Source: Sphingopyxis sp. (GTDB lineage: Bacteria > Pseudomonadota > Alphaproteobacteria > Sphingomonadales > Sphingomonadaceae). From it: a DNA stretch of 49,297 nucleotides. Shown piece by piece: positions 26,423 to 34,219 of this stretch. Every line of letters begins with the position of its first letter. Positions within the stretch are counted from its first letter, which is position 1. The translations under genes were made by a program, and so were the position numbers. Location of the stretch: positions 1 to 49,297 of the forward strand of contig NZ_JAEMQX010000018.1 in the NCBI RefSeq assembly GCF_016463645.1, read 5' to 3'. The notes under the pieces are model-generated. The model was not told the DNA's origin and ran no database searches. It saw only the letters and a program-made list of their open reading frames with translations.

Positions 26423-27292
26423 TCAAACGATGCCGAAGGTCCAGCCTTCGGTTTTCGCGAGGGAGTCGGTGAGCGGCGCTGGCGACCAGGCCGCGCTACC
26501 GTCGGCGACGGCGCGCAACCATGCCGCGGCGAGCAGCGCATCGCTCGCATGATCGCTTACCGGTCCGGTCATGCCCGCTGGCGGCGAGCCCAGAGCCGCC
26601 AGCGCTCTGTCGAGCAGCGCGCCGTCGCGTATCTTGCTCCGCCCCGGCGGCAGGCCCGCCGCCCGCGCCGCGAGGCTGGTATAGATTTCAACGAGGACCG
26701 GGCCCGATGCGGGCAAGGGATCGAGCGGCCATAGCGGCATGCGGCGATGCAGGCGGTGGAGCAGCCGCATGCCCGACAGGCTGGCCTTGCCGACCTGCGC
26801 CGCGCCGACGAGGTTGAAATTGCTGACGCTGGCGGCCTGCCTCGTCGCGCGTTGATATTGTTCGACGATTCGCAAGCGTCCGGCGCCGGTTTCGAACAGG
26901 TCGCCGACCGAGCCGGGCTGGCGGAAATGCCGCCGCGCTTCTGTATGGGTCAGAAATCCCGTCGCCTCATAATGCGGATCGTCCCCGGCCAGCCGTTCGA
27001 CGAGCGCCCACAGCGCCGCCATGTCGGGCGGGCTGTCGCTCCACTCCGGAAAATAGGCGTCACGGTCGGTGAAGGCAAAGGCCGCCGAAAAGTCGAAGCC
27101 GATCAGCATGTCTTCGCCCGCGGCCGCTACGCCTTCCAGCCAGGACAGCATTTCGGCGCGCGACCAGACATGTCCCGGCCGCACCAACGCCGGTGCCGCC
27201 GCCCCGCTCGCGACCGCCAGCGCAATCCCGCGCTGTCGTTCGCCGCGGGCGCCCGACCAGTCGAGGGCGGCGAAATGGGTGAAGCGACGCAT
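26423..27292 (-). CDS. Conserved protein of unknown function, DWSGA N-terminus
   Basis: 289 residues, no signal peptide or membrane segment. The N-terminus reads FAALDWSGARGERQRGIALA and residues ~57-70 read GEDMLIGFDFSAAFAF; strand-Asp motifs like these occur in RNase H-like folds, and the C-terminal DHASDALLAAAWL is the kind of Asp-bearing helix seen in predicted nucleases of the DUF429 group. This is a weak structural hint, not an identification. The ATG at 27292 is 63 bp from the divergent nfu gene. A 7-bp hairpin (GCCGGAT ... ATCCGGC, 26375-26394) lies between its stop and the tRNA but has no T run. Confidence 0.75.
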   Translation of the reverse strand: MRRFTHFAALDWSGARGERQRGIALAVASGAAAPALVRPGHVWSRAEMLSWLEGVAAAGEDMLIGFDFSAAFAFTDRDAYFPEWSDSPPDMAALWALVERLAGDDPHYEATGFLTHTEARRHFRQPGSVGDLFETGAGRLRIVEQYQRATRQAASVSNFNLVGAAQVGKASLSGMRLLHRLHRRMPLWPLDPLPASGPVLVEIYTSLAARAAGLPPGRSKIRDGALLDRALAALGSPPAGMTGPVSDHASDALLAAAWLRAVADGSAAWSPAPLTDSLAKTEGWTFGIV

Positions 27293-27355
27293 CGATGCGC
27301 CTTAGCGCATGCATGTCGTCTTGCACAAAGCCTTGCTCCGCCCCACATGCAACCC

Positions 27356-27928
27356 ATGCTGATCGAAACCGAATCGACGCCCAATCCCGCGACGCTCAAA
27401 TTCCTGCCCGGCCGGGCGGTGATGGAGACGGGAACCCGCGACTTTGCCAGCCCCGAAGAGGCAGAGGCATCGCCACTCGCCAGTGCGCTTTTCTCGCTCG
27501 GCGACGTGACGGGCGTCTTTTTCGGACGCGAATTCGTGTCGGTGACGATCGCGCCCGGCGCCGAATGGGCCGATGTGAAGCCCGACGTGCTCGGCATCGT
27601 GATGGATCATTTCCTCGCCGACGTACCGCTGTTCAACGCTGCGAGCGCGGGCTTTTCGGTTCCCGCCGAGGATGAGGGCTTCGCCGACGACCCCGCCGAC
27701 GCCGATATCGTCGAGCAGATCAAGGAACTGATCGAAACGCGGGTGCGCCCCGCGGTCGCCAACGACGGCGGCGACATCGTCTATCGGGGTTTCGACAAGG
27801 GCAATGTGTATCTGAAGATGCAGGGCGCCTGCGCCGGTTGCCCCTCCTCGACCGCGACCTTGAAGAATGGCATCGAGTCCCTCTTGAAACATTATGTTCC
27901 CGAGGTAACGGCAGTTCACGCCGTCTGA
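27356..27928 (+). CDS. nfuA: Nfu/NifU-type iron-sulfur cluster carrier
   Basis: About 190 residues in two domains. The N-terminal Nfu domain has the signature ESTPNPATLKFLPGR; the C-terminal NifU domain has RPAVANDGGDIVYRGF and the cluster-binding Cys159-x2-Cys162 in GACAGCPSST. It accepts Fe-S clusters from the assembly machinery and passes them to client enzymes such as MiaB, encoded 3.6 kb downstream. Two in-frame starts, 27347 (MQPMLIETE) and 27356 (MLIETE), both lack a good Shine-Dalgarno; I prefer the second by family N-terminus. Confidence 0.93.
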   Translation: MLIETESTPNPATLKFLPGRAVMETGTRDFASPEEAEASPLASALFSLGDVTGVFFGREFVSVTIAPGAEWADVKPDVLGIVMDHFLADVPLFNAASAGFSVPAEDEGFADDPADADIVEQIKELIETRVRPAVANDGGDIVYRGFDKGNVYLKMQGACAGCPSSTATLKNGIESLLKHYVPEVTAVHAV

Positions 27929-27952
27929 CCAGTCCAATTCAGGAGATGCCCC

Positions 27953-28546
27953 ATGAGCGAGCCGCTTTCCGACAGCGCTCTCGACCAGCTGTTTCGTACC
28001 GCGCGCACCTATAACGGCTATCTCGACAAAGCCGTCTCCGAAGCCCAGCTCCAAGCGATCTGGGATCTGGTGAAATTCGGTCCGACCAGCGCGAACAGCC
28101 TGCCGGCAAGGATCGTCTGGTGCGTTTCGGACGAGGCGAAGGCAAAGCTCGCGGCGTTCGCGCTGCCCGCCAACGCCGAAAAGATCCTCGCGGCACCGGT
28201 CACCGCGATCATCGCGGCCGACAACCAGTTCTTCGAACATCTTCCCGAACTGTTCCCGCACACCGATGCGCGCAGTTGGTTCGTCGGCAACGACGCGCTC
28301 GCCGCGACGACGGCTTTCCGCAATTCGAGCCTGCAGGGCGCCTATTTCATCCTCGCCGCGCGCGCGCTCGGTCTCGATACCGGGCCGATGTCGGGCTTCA
28401 ACAACGCCGCGGTCGATGAGGCTTTCTTTGCCGACCAGCCGCATGTGAAGAGCAATTTCATCTCCACCCTCGGCTATGGTGACCCGGCGACGATCTTCGA
28501 GCGCAGCCCGCGTCCCGACTTCGCCCGCTTCAACCGTATCGCCTGA
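27953..28546 (+). CDS. Nitroreductase-family oxidoreductase (RutE/malonic-semialdehyde-reductase-like)
   Basis: 197 residues. The layout matches the RutE/YdfN-like branch of FMN nitroreductases: [62 protein letters not shown] and [19 protein letters not shown]. RutE reduces malonic semialdehyde during uracil use; no other rut gene is visible here, so the physiological substrate is unknown. AGGAGA lies upstream of the ATG. It sits 24 bp after nfuA and 16 bp before tsaB, suggesting one transcript. Confidence 0.88.
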   Translation: MSEPLSDSALDQLFRTARTYNGYLDKAVSEAQLQAIWDLVKFGPTSANSLPARIVWCVSDEAKAKLAAFALPANAEKILAAPVTAIIAADNQFFEHLPELFPHTDARSWFVGNDALAATTAFRNSSLQGAYFILAARALGLDTGPMSGFNNAAVDEAFFADQPHVKSNFISTLGYGDPATIFERSPRPDFARFNRIA

Positions 28547-28562
28547 GCGAACCGTCACTCAT

Positions 28563-29180
28563 ATGCGGCATCTGGTGATCGATTCGGCGAGCGAAGCCTG
28601 TTCGGTGGCGTTGCTTGATGCCGGTGCAATCGTCGATTATCGCCACGAGGTCATCGGACGCGGGCACGCCGAACGCCTCGTTCCGCTGATCGCCGAACTC
28701 GCGGACGGAGGCCGTGCCGATCTGATCGTCGCGGGATGCGGCCCCGGCAGCTTTGCGGGCGTGCGCATCGGTGTCGCCGCGGCGCGCGCGCTGGCGCTTG
28801 GCTGGCAGGTACCGGTCCATGGCTTTTCGACGCTTGCCCTCGTGGCCGCGACCCTGGCCGACGAGATCGCGGCCGCGAACGGTGCGCTGGTCGTGATGGA
28901 GGGCGGCCACGGCCAATGGTTCGTCCAGCCCTTCGCCGCCGACCTGACACCACGCGGAGATGTGCGCTCGCTCCTGCCCGATGACGCGGTCGGGCTCGCC
29001 GACGATCTGGTGGTCGGCAATCGCGCGGAGCCCTTTGTTGCGCGTCGCGGTTCGGGGCGCGCGATCGCGACATTGCCCGATGCGCGCGCCTTCGGGCGGC
29101 TGCCGCCTTCGGCGCTGATCGATCGGCCGGCGCCGATCTATGGCCGCGCGCCCGACGCCAGGCCGATGGCGCCGACATGA
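28563..29180 (+). CDS. tsaB: tRNA t6A biosynthesis protein TsaB
   Basis: 205 residues of the ASKHA fold. The N-terminal LVIDSASEACSVALLDAG is the first phosphate-like strand motif, followed by GHAERLVPLIAEL and the conserved GCGPGSFAGVRIGVAAARAL. TsaB partners with TsaD and TsaE to form N6-threonylcarbamoyladenosine at position 37 of ANN-decoding tRNAs. The start is set by the family N-terminus (MRHLVIDSASE); the upstream extension is not conserved-looking. The stop overlaps the rimI start (ATGA), a common tsaB-rimI pairing. Confidence 0.94.
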   Translation: MRHLVIDSASEACSVALLDAGAIVDYRHEVIGRGHAERLVPLIAELADGGRADLIVAGCGPGSFAGVRIGVAAARALALGWQVPVHGFSTLALVAATLADEIAAANGALVVMEGGHGQWFVQPFAADLTPRGDVRSLLPDDAVGLADDLVVGNRAEPFVARRGSGRAIATLPDARAFGRLPPSALIDRPAPIYGRAPDARPMAPT

Positions 29181-29647
29181 CGGGCGAGATCCGCCTTGCC
29201 ACCGCCCGCGTGTCCGATCTTGCCGCGGTGATGCGCGTCATGGATGCCGCTTTCGACCCCGCTTATGGGGAGGCGTGGAGCGGCGCGCAGCTTCTGACCC
29301 TGTTCGCGCTCCCGTCGGCACGCGTTTGTCTGGCGTGGGATGGCGACGAAGCCTGTGGCTTTTCGGCGGCGCGGATCGCTGGTCCCGAAAGCGAATTGCT
29401 GCTGCTTGCGGTCGATCCGCAATTTCGCGGCCGCGGTATTGGCGCATTACTGATCGATGACTGGCGTGTCTGGGCCGGCGGTCAGGGCGCCGAAGACTAT
29501 TTCCTCGAAATGCGCGCCGACAACGACGCGATTCATTTATACGAGCGCGCGGGTTTCGCTGAGTGCGGCCGACGTTCGGCCTACTATCGCGGCAGCGATG
29601 GCGTGGTTCGCGATGCGATTACGATGCGGCAATCGGATACTACGTAG
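29177..29647 (+). CDS. rimI: GNAT acetyltransferase, RimI type
   Basis: 156 residues. The GNAT core is clear: LLLLAVDPQFRGRGIGALLI contains the acetyl-CoA loop (R/Q-x2-G-x-G), and LEMRADNDAIHLYERAGFAECGRR carries the conserved Asn and Tyr of motif B. RimI acetylates the N-terminus of ribosomal protein bS18 and other proteins. The 4-bp overlap with tsaB supports this assignment within the GNAT family. The last gene of the nfu-rutE-like-tsaB-rimI run; a 121-bp AT-rich gap with a likely promoter separates it from mucR. Confidence 0.9.
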   Translation: MTGEIRLATARVSDLAAVMRVMDAAFDPAYGEAWSGAQLLTLFALPSARVCLAWDGDEACGFSAARIAGPESELLLLAVDPQFRGRGIGALLIDDWRVWAGGQGAEDYFLEMRADNDAIHLYERAGFAECGRRSAYYRGSDGVVRDAITMRQSDTT

Positions 29648-29768
29648 AATCGCCTCTGATCGGTCATTGCAGAATTGCATCCAGAGTGGCAGAAATCGCC
29701 CCGGCGAAAGAAAAAATCCAATATTTGCCATTCCTTCTTCTGGGTAATATATATCAAGGAATAGTCTC

Positions 29769-30203
29769 ATGTCCGATCAAGCCGATACCAACGAGATGCT
29801 TGTTACGCTGACGGCCGACATCGTTGCTGCCCATGTCAGCAATAACAGCGTCGCCATTTCAGACCTCTCCATTTTGATCAATAATGTGCACGCCGCCTTG
29901 TCGGGCCTCGGTACCGAACCGGTCGTCGAGGAAAAGCTGGTGCCGGCGGTGTCGATCCGCACCTCCGTCAAGCCCGACTATATTGTCTGCCTTGAGGACG
30001 GCAAAAAGCTGAAGATGCTGCGCCGCCACCTGATGACGCATTATGGCATGACCCCCGACGACTATCGCGCGAAATGGGGTCTTCCCGCCGACTATCCGAT
30101 GGTCGCGCCCAACTATGCCGAAAAGCGCCGCGCGCTGGCGAAGGAAATCGGCCTCGGCACCAAGGGCCGTGGCGGCGGGCGCAAGCGCAAGGCCAAGGCC
30201 TGA
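29769..30203 (+). CDS. MucR/Ros-family regulator with Cys-Asp-His-His finger
   Basis: 144 residues. The N-terminus (LTADIVAAHVSNNSVAISDL) is the MucR oligomerisation region. The DNA-binding part is C74-x2-D77-x9-H87-x3-H91 (CLEDGKKLKMLRRHLMTHY) followed by GMTPDDYRAKWGLPADYPMV and a basic tail GRGGGRKRKAKA. In Ros and MucR the second ligand is Cys; here it is Asp. Some rhizobial homologues with this replacement still fold, with zinc bound or with zinc dispensed with. MucR proteins are global, H-NS-like repressors in alphaproteobacteria that bind AT-rich DNA; the AT-rich upstream gap (29690-29768) would suit autoregulation. AAGGA precedes the ATG. Confidence 0.92.
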   Translation: MSDQADTNEMLVTLTADIVAAHVSNNSVAISDLSILINNVHAALSGLGTEPVVEEKLVPAVSIRTSVKPDYIVCLEDGKKLKMLRRHLMTHYGMTPDDYRAKWGLPADYPMVAPNYAEKRRALAKEIGLGTKGRGGGRKRKAKA

Positions 30204-30236
30204 CCCGTGCGATAAATCGCTCCATCGGGAGCAGGG

Positions 30237-30265
30237 AAGGGCGGCGTCGTAGGGGTGCCGCCCTT
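30237..30265 (+). terminator. Probable mucR terminator
   Basis: Perfect 9-bp stem AAGGGCGGC (30237-30245) with GCCGCCCTT (30257-30265), 11-base loop, 34 bp after the mucR stop. The T run after the stem is poor, so it may only partly terminate. Confidence 0.55.
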
Positions 30266-30337
30266 GTCCTATCTGCAGGGCATGCTTATACAGTTTGAAG
30301 AACAGAAATCCGACTGCATCTTGCAGGAAAGGCCCGC

Positions 30338-30763
30338 ATGTCCGGTAATATCGATCTTGAAGCCCTGTGCCACGAAAAGGGGCTGCGCATCACCGAGCAG
30401 CGTCGCATCATCGCGCGCGTCATTTCGGATTCGGAGGATCATCCCGACGTCGAGACGCTCTATGAACGCGCGTCGAAGCTCGACAGCGGCATTTCGATCG
30501 CCACCGTCTATCGCACCGTGCGTCTTTTCGAAGAGGCGGGGATTCTCGATCGCCACGATTTCGGCGACGGCCGCTCGCGCTATGAAGCCGCACCCGAGGC
30601 GCATCACGACCACTTGATCGACGTCGAAACGGGCAAGGTGATCGAATTCGTCGATCCCGAACTCGAAGCGTTGCAGAAGGTGATCGCCGAACGGCTGGGC
30701 TTCCGCCTCGTCGACCACCGCATGGAGCTTTATGGTGTCGCCATCGATCGCAAGCGCGACTGA
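30338..30763 (+). CDS. fur: Ferric uptake regulator Fur
   Basis: 141 residues. N-terminal winged HTH with LRITEQRRIIARVISDSEDH, HPDVETLYERASK and ISIATVYRTVRLFEEAGILDRHDFGDGRSRYE (in pieces); metal site HHDHLID followed by TGKVIEF. The C-terminus lacks the CxxC pair that some Fur proteins carry, as is common in alphaproteobacteria. With iron bound it represses uptake genes; the receptor at 34220 has matching upstream boxes. It overlaps plsC by 32 bp. Confusion with Zur or Irr is possible but the length and HHDHLI motif favour Fur. Confidence 0.9.
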   Translation: MSGNIDLEALCHEKGLRITEQRRIIARVISDSEDHPDVETLYERASKLDSGISIATVYRTVRLFEEAGILDRHDFGDGRSRYEAAPEAHHDHLIDVETGKVIEFVDPELEALQKVIAERLGFRLVDHRMELYGVAIDRKRD

Positions 30764-31520
30764 TCGCAGTTCGATTACCTGGCGGACGGCCGCCCGTCTC
30801 GCCCTGATGGTGCTGACGCTTCTTTTCCTGATCGTCCCGCATCTCCTTTACCGCGCGGTCGGCCGTCCGTCGCCGATGGTCATGGCTTTCCTCAACGCCG
30901 TAGGCTGGATTGCGGGCCTCCGCGTCCGCACGACGGGGACGCGGCTTCGGCGCAATGTGCTCTTCGTGTCGAACCATGTCAGTTGGCTCGACATACTTGC
31001 CTTGGGCGGTGCGGCGCGCTCGGCCTTTGTGTCGAAGGCCGAAGTCGGCACCACCCCGTTCGTCGGCTGGCTCGCCGACCAGAATCACACCGTCTATGTT
31101 CAGCGCGAAGCGCGGCGCGAGATCCACAATCAGGCGAACGACCTCCGCAACGCGCTTGCGCGCGGTCGCCCTGTGACGCTGTTCCCCGAAGGAACAACCG
31201 GTCCCGGCGACGGCTTGCTGCCTTTCCGCGCCTCGCTGTTTCAGGCGGTGATCCCGACGCCCCCGAACCTTCGCGTCCAGCCCGTCTTCCTCGATTATGG
31301 CGCCGAGGCGAACGACATCGCGTGGCTCGATCCCGAATCCGGGCTCGACAATTTCAAGCGGCTGCTCGCGCGCAAGCGTCCGATCCATCTGACGATCAAT
31401 TATCTCGACCCGCTGCCCGATGTTGTCGAAGGCGACCGCAAGCTGCTCGCCGAGGCGGCGCGCGCCGCGATTGCGGCGGAAATCGCGCGGTCTTCCGCCG
31501 GCGCGCCGCATCGCCTATAG
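30732..31520 (+). CDS. plsC: 1-acyl-sn-glycerol-3-phosphate acyltransferase
   Basis: 262 residues. The acyltransferase motifs are NHVSWLD (His82-x4-Asp87), [14 protein letters not shown], and [12 protein letters not shown] (Pro151-Glu152-Gly153), with an N-terminal membrane helix (residues ~21-42). It transfers an acyl chain to lysophosphatidate at the inner membrane, giving phosphatidate. It starts inside the end of fur (32-bp overlap), so the two are translationally linked. A lyso-ornithine-lipid acyltransferase (OlsA) is an alternative reading. Confidence 0.87.
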   Translation: MVSPSIASATDRSSITWRTAARLALMVLTLLFLIVPHLLYRAVGRPSPMVMAFLNAVGWIAGLRVRTTGTRLRRNVLFVSNHVSWLDILALGGAARSAFVSKAEVGTTPFVGWLADQNHTVYVQREARREIHNQANDLRNALARGRPVTLFPEGTTGPGDGLLPFRASLFQAVIPTPPNLRVQPVFLDYGAEANDIAWLDPESGLDNFKRLLARKRPIHLTINYLDPLPDVVEGDRKLLAEAARAAIAAEIARSSAGAPHRL

Positions 31521-31527
31521 CGCGCCG

Positions 31528-32877
31528 ATGAAATCCGACTCTCCCCAAAATCCTCCGAAGACCTTCCACGTCAAATCCTTCGGCTGCCAGATGAATGTCT
31601 ATGACGGCGAGCGCATGGCCGAGATGCTCGGCGCGCAAGGCTATGTCGCGGCGGCGGATGGCGCGGACGCCGATCTTGTCGTGCTCAACACCTGCCACAT
31701 CCGCGAAAAGGCGGCCGAGAAAGTCTATTCTGATATCGGCCGGCTGAAGCGCGAGGACGGCAGCACGCCGACCATCGCCGTTGCGGGTTGCGTCGCGCAG
31801 GCCGAAGGCGCCGAGATTGCGCGCCGGGCACCGTCGGTCGATGTCGTCGTCGGCCCGCAGGCCTATCATCGCTTGCCCGACCTGATCGCGCGCGCCGAGA
31901 AGGGCGAGAAGGCGATCGATCTCGACATGCCGCTCGAGAGCAAGTTCGGCGCGCTGCCCAAGCGTGCGGGCGGCCAGCGTCCGACCGCTTTCCTGACCGT
32001 GCAGGAAGGCTGCGACAAATTCTGCACCTATTGCGTCGTCCCGTATACGCGCGGGGCAGAGATCAGCCGGCCTTTCGCCGACCTGATCGCCGAGGCGCGC
32101 TCGCTGGTCGCAGGCGGGGTGCGGGAAATCACCCTGCTCGGCCAGAACGTCAATGCGTGGGTTGGCGAGGACGACAAGGGCCGGACGATCGGGCTCGACG
32201 GCCTGATCCGCGAACTCGCGAAAGAGGATGGGCTCGAACGCATTCGTTACACGACCAGCCACCCGAACGACATGACCGACGGGCTGATCGCGGCGCATGG
32301 CGAGGTCGAAAAGCTCATGCCTTTCCTCCACCTGCCGGTGCAGGCGGGCAGCGACCGCATCCTTGCCGCGATGAACCGCAGCCACAGCGTTGACAGTTAT
32401 CTGAAGGTCATCGAGCGCGTCCGCGCCGCACGTCCCGATATCGCGATCTCGGGGGACTTCATCGTCGGCTTCCCCGGCGAAAGCGAAGAGGATTTTCGGG
32501 GAACGCTCGATATCGTCCGCGCGACCAATTATGCGATGGCGTACAGTTTCAAATATTCACGCCGCCCCGGCACGCCTGCGGCAACGATGATCGATCAGAT
32601 CGGCGAAACTGAAATGAACGACCGCCTCCAGCGGCTGCAGGCACTGCTCAACAGGCAGCAGCAGGCATTCAACGAAGCGACCGTCGGTCGCACGACCCGC
32701 CTGCTCCTCGAGCGCAAGGGCAAGCATGATGGCCAGTTGATCGGCAAGTCGCCTTGGCTCCAGTCGGCTCATGTCATCGCGCCGGGGGTCCGGATCGGCG
32801 ATATGATCGATGTCCGTATCGTTTCCGCCGGTGCCAACAGCGTCGGCGCCGAACTGCTGGTGGAAGAGGTCGCCTAG
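31528..32877 (+). CDS. miaB: tRNA-2-methylthio-N6-dimethylallyladenosine synthase MiaB
   Basis: 449 residues, a radical-SAM methylthiotransferase that adds a methylthio group to i6A37 in tRNA. The N-terminal UPF0004 domain has Cys20 in [17 protein letters not shown] and VAGCVAQ, which hold the auxiliary 4Fe-4S cluster. The radical-SAM Cys are 162, 166 and 169 in CDKFCTYC, followed by VVPYTRG. A C-terminal TRAM domain ([10 protein letters not shown]...[11 protein letters not shown]) binds tRNA. The ATG at 31528 lies 7 bp after plsC and begins the family N-terminus. Confidence 0.96.
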   Translation: MKSDSPQNPPKTFHVKSFGCQMNVYDGERMAEMLGAQGYVAAADGADADLVVLNTCHIREKAAEKVYSDIGRLKREDGSTPTIAVAGCVAQAEGAEIARRAPSVDVVVGPQAYHRLPDLIARAEKGEKAIDLDMPLESKFGALPKRAGGQRPTAFLTVQEGCDKFCTYCVVPYTRGAEISRPFADLIAEARSLVAGGVREITLLGQNVNAWVGEDDKGRTIGLDGLIRELAKEDGLERIRYTTSHPNDMTDGLIAAHGEVEKLMPFLHLPVQAGSDRILAAMNRSHSVDSYLKVIERVRAARPDIAISGDFIVGFPGESEEDFRGTLDIVRATNYAMAYSFKYSRRPGTPAATMIDQIGETEMNDRLQRLQALLNRQQQAFNEATVGRTTRLLLERKGKHDGQLIGKSPWLQSAHVIAPGVRIGDMIDVRIVSAGANSVGAELLVEEVA

Positions 32878-32951
32878 TGCCGCGGTGGAAGCTGTCTCCA
32901 CGAAGACACACTCCGCCTCCTTCCGTCGCATTCCGAATCTGCAAGCGATGG

Positions 32952-32971
32952 ACTCCCGTCCTCGCGGGAGT
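32952..32971. repeat. Short palindrome between miaB and phoH
   Basis: ACTCCCG and CGGGAGT form a 7-bp stem around TCCTCG. I recall this style of ACTCCCG...CGGGAGT palindrome being scattered in sphingomonad intergenic DNA; a genome search would be needed to call it a repeat family. Confidence 0.4.
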
Positions 32972-33006
32972 ACAGTCATCATACCGATCGAAGGAGCCTT
33001 GCCCAC

Positions 33007-34014
33007 GTGTCCAAACGCCCGCTGACCGCCTCCACTCCCGCCGAACCTGGCGACCGCGTCCGACTGACGGCGGAATTCGAGCGAACGCAGCTTTTGGGCA
33101 TCCTCTTCGGCGAGTTCGACCGTAACCTCGTCGCGATCGAGAACCGCCTCGGCGTCTATATCTCGGCGCGCGGCAACCGCGTGCAGATCGAGGGCGAGGC
33201 CGAAGCCGCGGCGCGCGCGCGCGACGTGCTCACCGACCTTTATGACCGCATCGAAAAGGGGCAGGAGGTCGACGCCGGCATGGTCGACGGGGTGATCGCG
33301 ATGTCGGCGCAGCCGACGCTCGCCGGCATCATCCGCCACGACACCGACGAAGCGCCGGCGGTGATGATCCGCACGCGCAAGAAAACGATCGTGCCGCGCG
33401 CCCCGTCGCAGGTTCCCTATATGCAGGCGCTCGCGCGCGACGACGTGATCTTCGCGCTCGGTCCCGCAGGCACCGGCAAAACCTATCTCGCGGTCGCGCA
33501 GGCGGTCGCGCAGCTTATCACCGGCAGCGTCCAGCGCCTGATCCTGTCGCGCCCCGCGGTCGAGGCGGGCGAGAAACTGGGCTTCCTGCCCGGCGACATG
33601 AAGGAAAAGGTCGACCCCTATCTGCGCCCGCTCTACGACGCGCTGCACGACTGCCTGCCTGCCGAACAGGTCGAGCGCCGTATCGCGAGCGGCGAGATCG
33701 AGATCGCGCCGCTTGCCTTCATGCGCGGGCGTACGCTCGCCGATGCCTTCATCATCCTCGACGAGGCGCAGAACACGACGATCCCGCAGATGAAGATGTT
33801 CCTGACGCGCTTCGGCATGAACAGCCGCATGGTCATCTGCGGCGACCCCAAGCAGGTCGACCTGCCGGTGCCCGCGACCTCGGGTCTCGCCGACGCGGTC
33901 GCGCGGCTTGAGGGACTCGAAGGCATCAACGTCAGCCGCTTCACCAGCGCCGACGTCGTCCGCCATCCGATCGTTGGCCGGATCGTTGAGGCCTACGAAG
34001 GACCGGGATCCTAG
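33007..34014 (+). CDS. phoH: PhoH-family ATPase
   Basis: 335 residues from a GTG at 33007, with AAGGAG at 32991-32996. An N-terminal KH-like domain (~20-85) precedes the PhoH ATPase: Walker A GPAGTGKT (152-159), SRPAVEAGEKLGFLPGD, Walker B FIILDEAQNTT and MVICGDPKQVDLP. PhoH/PhoL-type proteins are RNA-linked ATPases; with YbeY they are thought to act in rRNA and RNA processing. In most alphaproteobacteria phoH is followed directly by ybeY and corC; here those lie 8 kb away (see findings). Confidence 0.95.
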   Translation: MSKRPLTASTPAEPGDRVRLTAEFERTQLLGILFGEFDRNLVAIENRLGVYISARGNRVQIEGEAEAAARARDVLTDLYDRIEKGQEVDAGMVDGVIAMSAQPTLAGIIRHDTDEAPAVMIRTRKKTIVPRAPSQVPYMQALARDDVIFALGPAGTGKTYLAVAQAVAQLITGSVQRLILSRPAVEAGEKLGFLPGDMKEKVDPYLRPLYDALHDCLPAEQVERRIASGEIEIAPLAFMRGRTLADAFIILDEAQNTTIPQMKMFLTRFGMNSRMVICGDPKQVDLPVPATSGLADAVARLEGLEGINVSRFTSADVVRHPIVGRIVEAYEGPGS

Positions 34015-34030
34015 GCTTCCGCCCAAATCC

Positions 34031-34104
34031 GTCATTGCGCGCGTAGCGAAGCAATCCAGGGCGACCCGTTGCGCTCTGAATTGCTTCGCTACGCGCGCAA
34101 TGAC
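34031..34104. repeat. Long perfect inverted repeat (REP/palindrome-like element) after phoH
   Basis: Two 24-bp arms, 34031-34054 and 34081-34104, are exact reverse complements (outer bases GTCATTGCGCGCG, inner TAGCGAAGCAA), separated by 26 bp. The GTCATTGCGAGCG...GCAATGAC type of palindrome is common between genes in many alphaproteobacteria. As RNA it would form a strong hairpin 16 bp after the phoH stop and could end transcription. Confidence 0.85.
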
Positions 34105-34125
34105 AAAAACCTCCCCCTTTTTTAC

Positions 34126-34144
34126 GCGAACGATTCTCAATAGC
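34126..34144. promoter_or_regulatory. Fur-box-like sequence
   Basis: GCGAACGATTCTCAATAGC resembles the Fur sites seen in front of iron-uptake genes in alphaproteobacteria (core GATTCTCA). The dyad is imperfect (5 of 9 pairs). It lies about 76 bp upstream of the receptor start. Confidence 0.5.
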
Positions 34145-34183
34145 ATATTGACCCCCTGATTTTGCGCGCCTAGAGCGACGCTA

Positions 34184-34200
34184 TTGCGAGTTAGTCGCAA
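34184..34200. promoter_or_regulatory. Palindromic Fur-type site in front of the receptor
   Basis: TTGCGA and TCGCAA form a perfect 6-bp dyad around GTTAG, 20 bp before the chosen TTG start. Position and symmetry fit a repressor site blocking transcription; Fur is the best candidate, Irr-like regulators are alternatives. Confidence 0.55.
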
Positions 34201-34219
34201 AATAATCAGGGGAAGCAAA

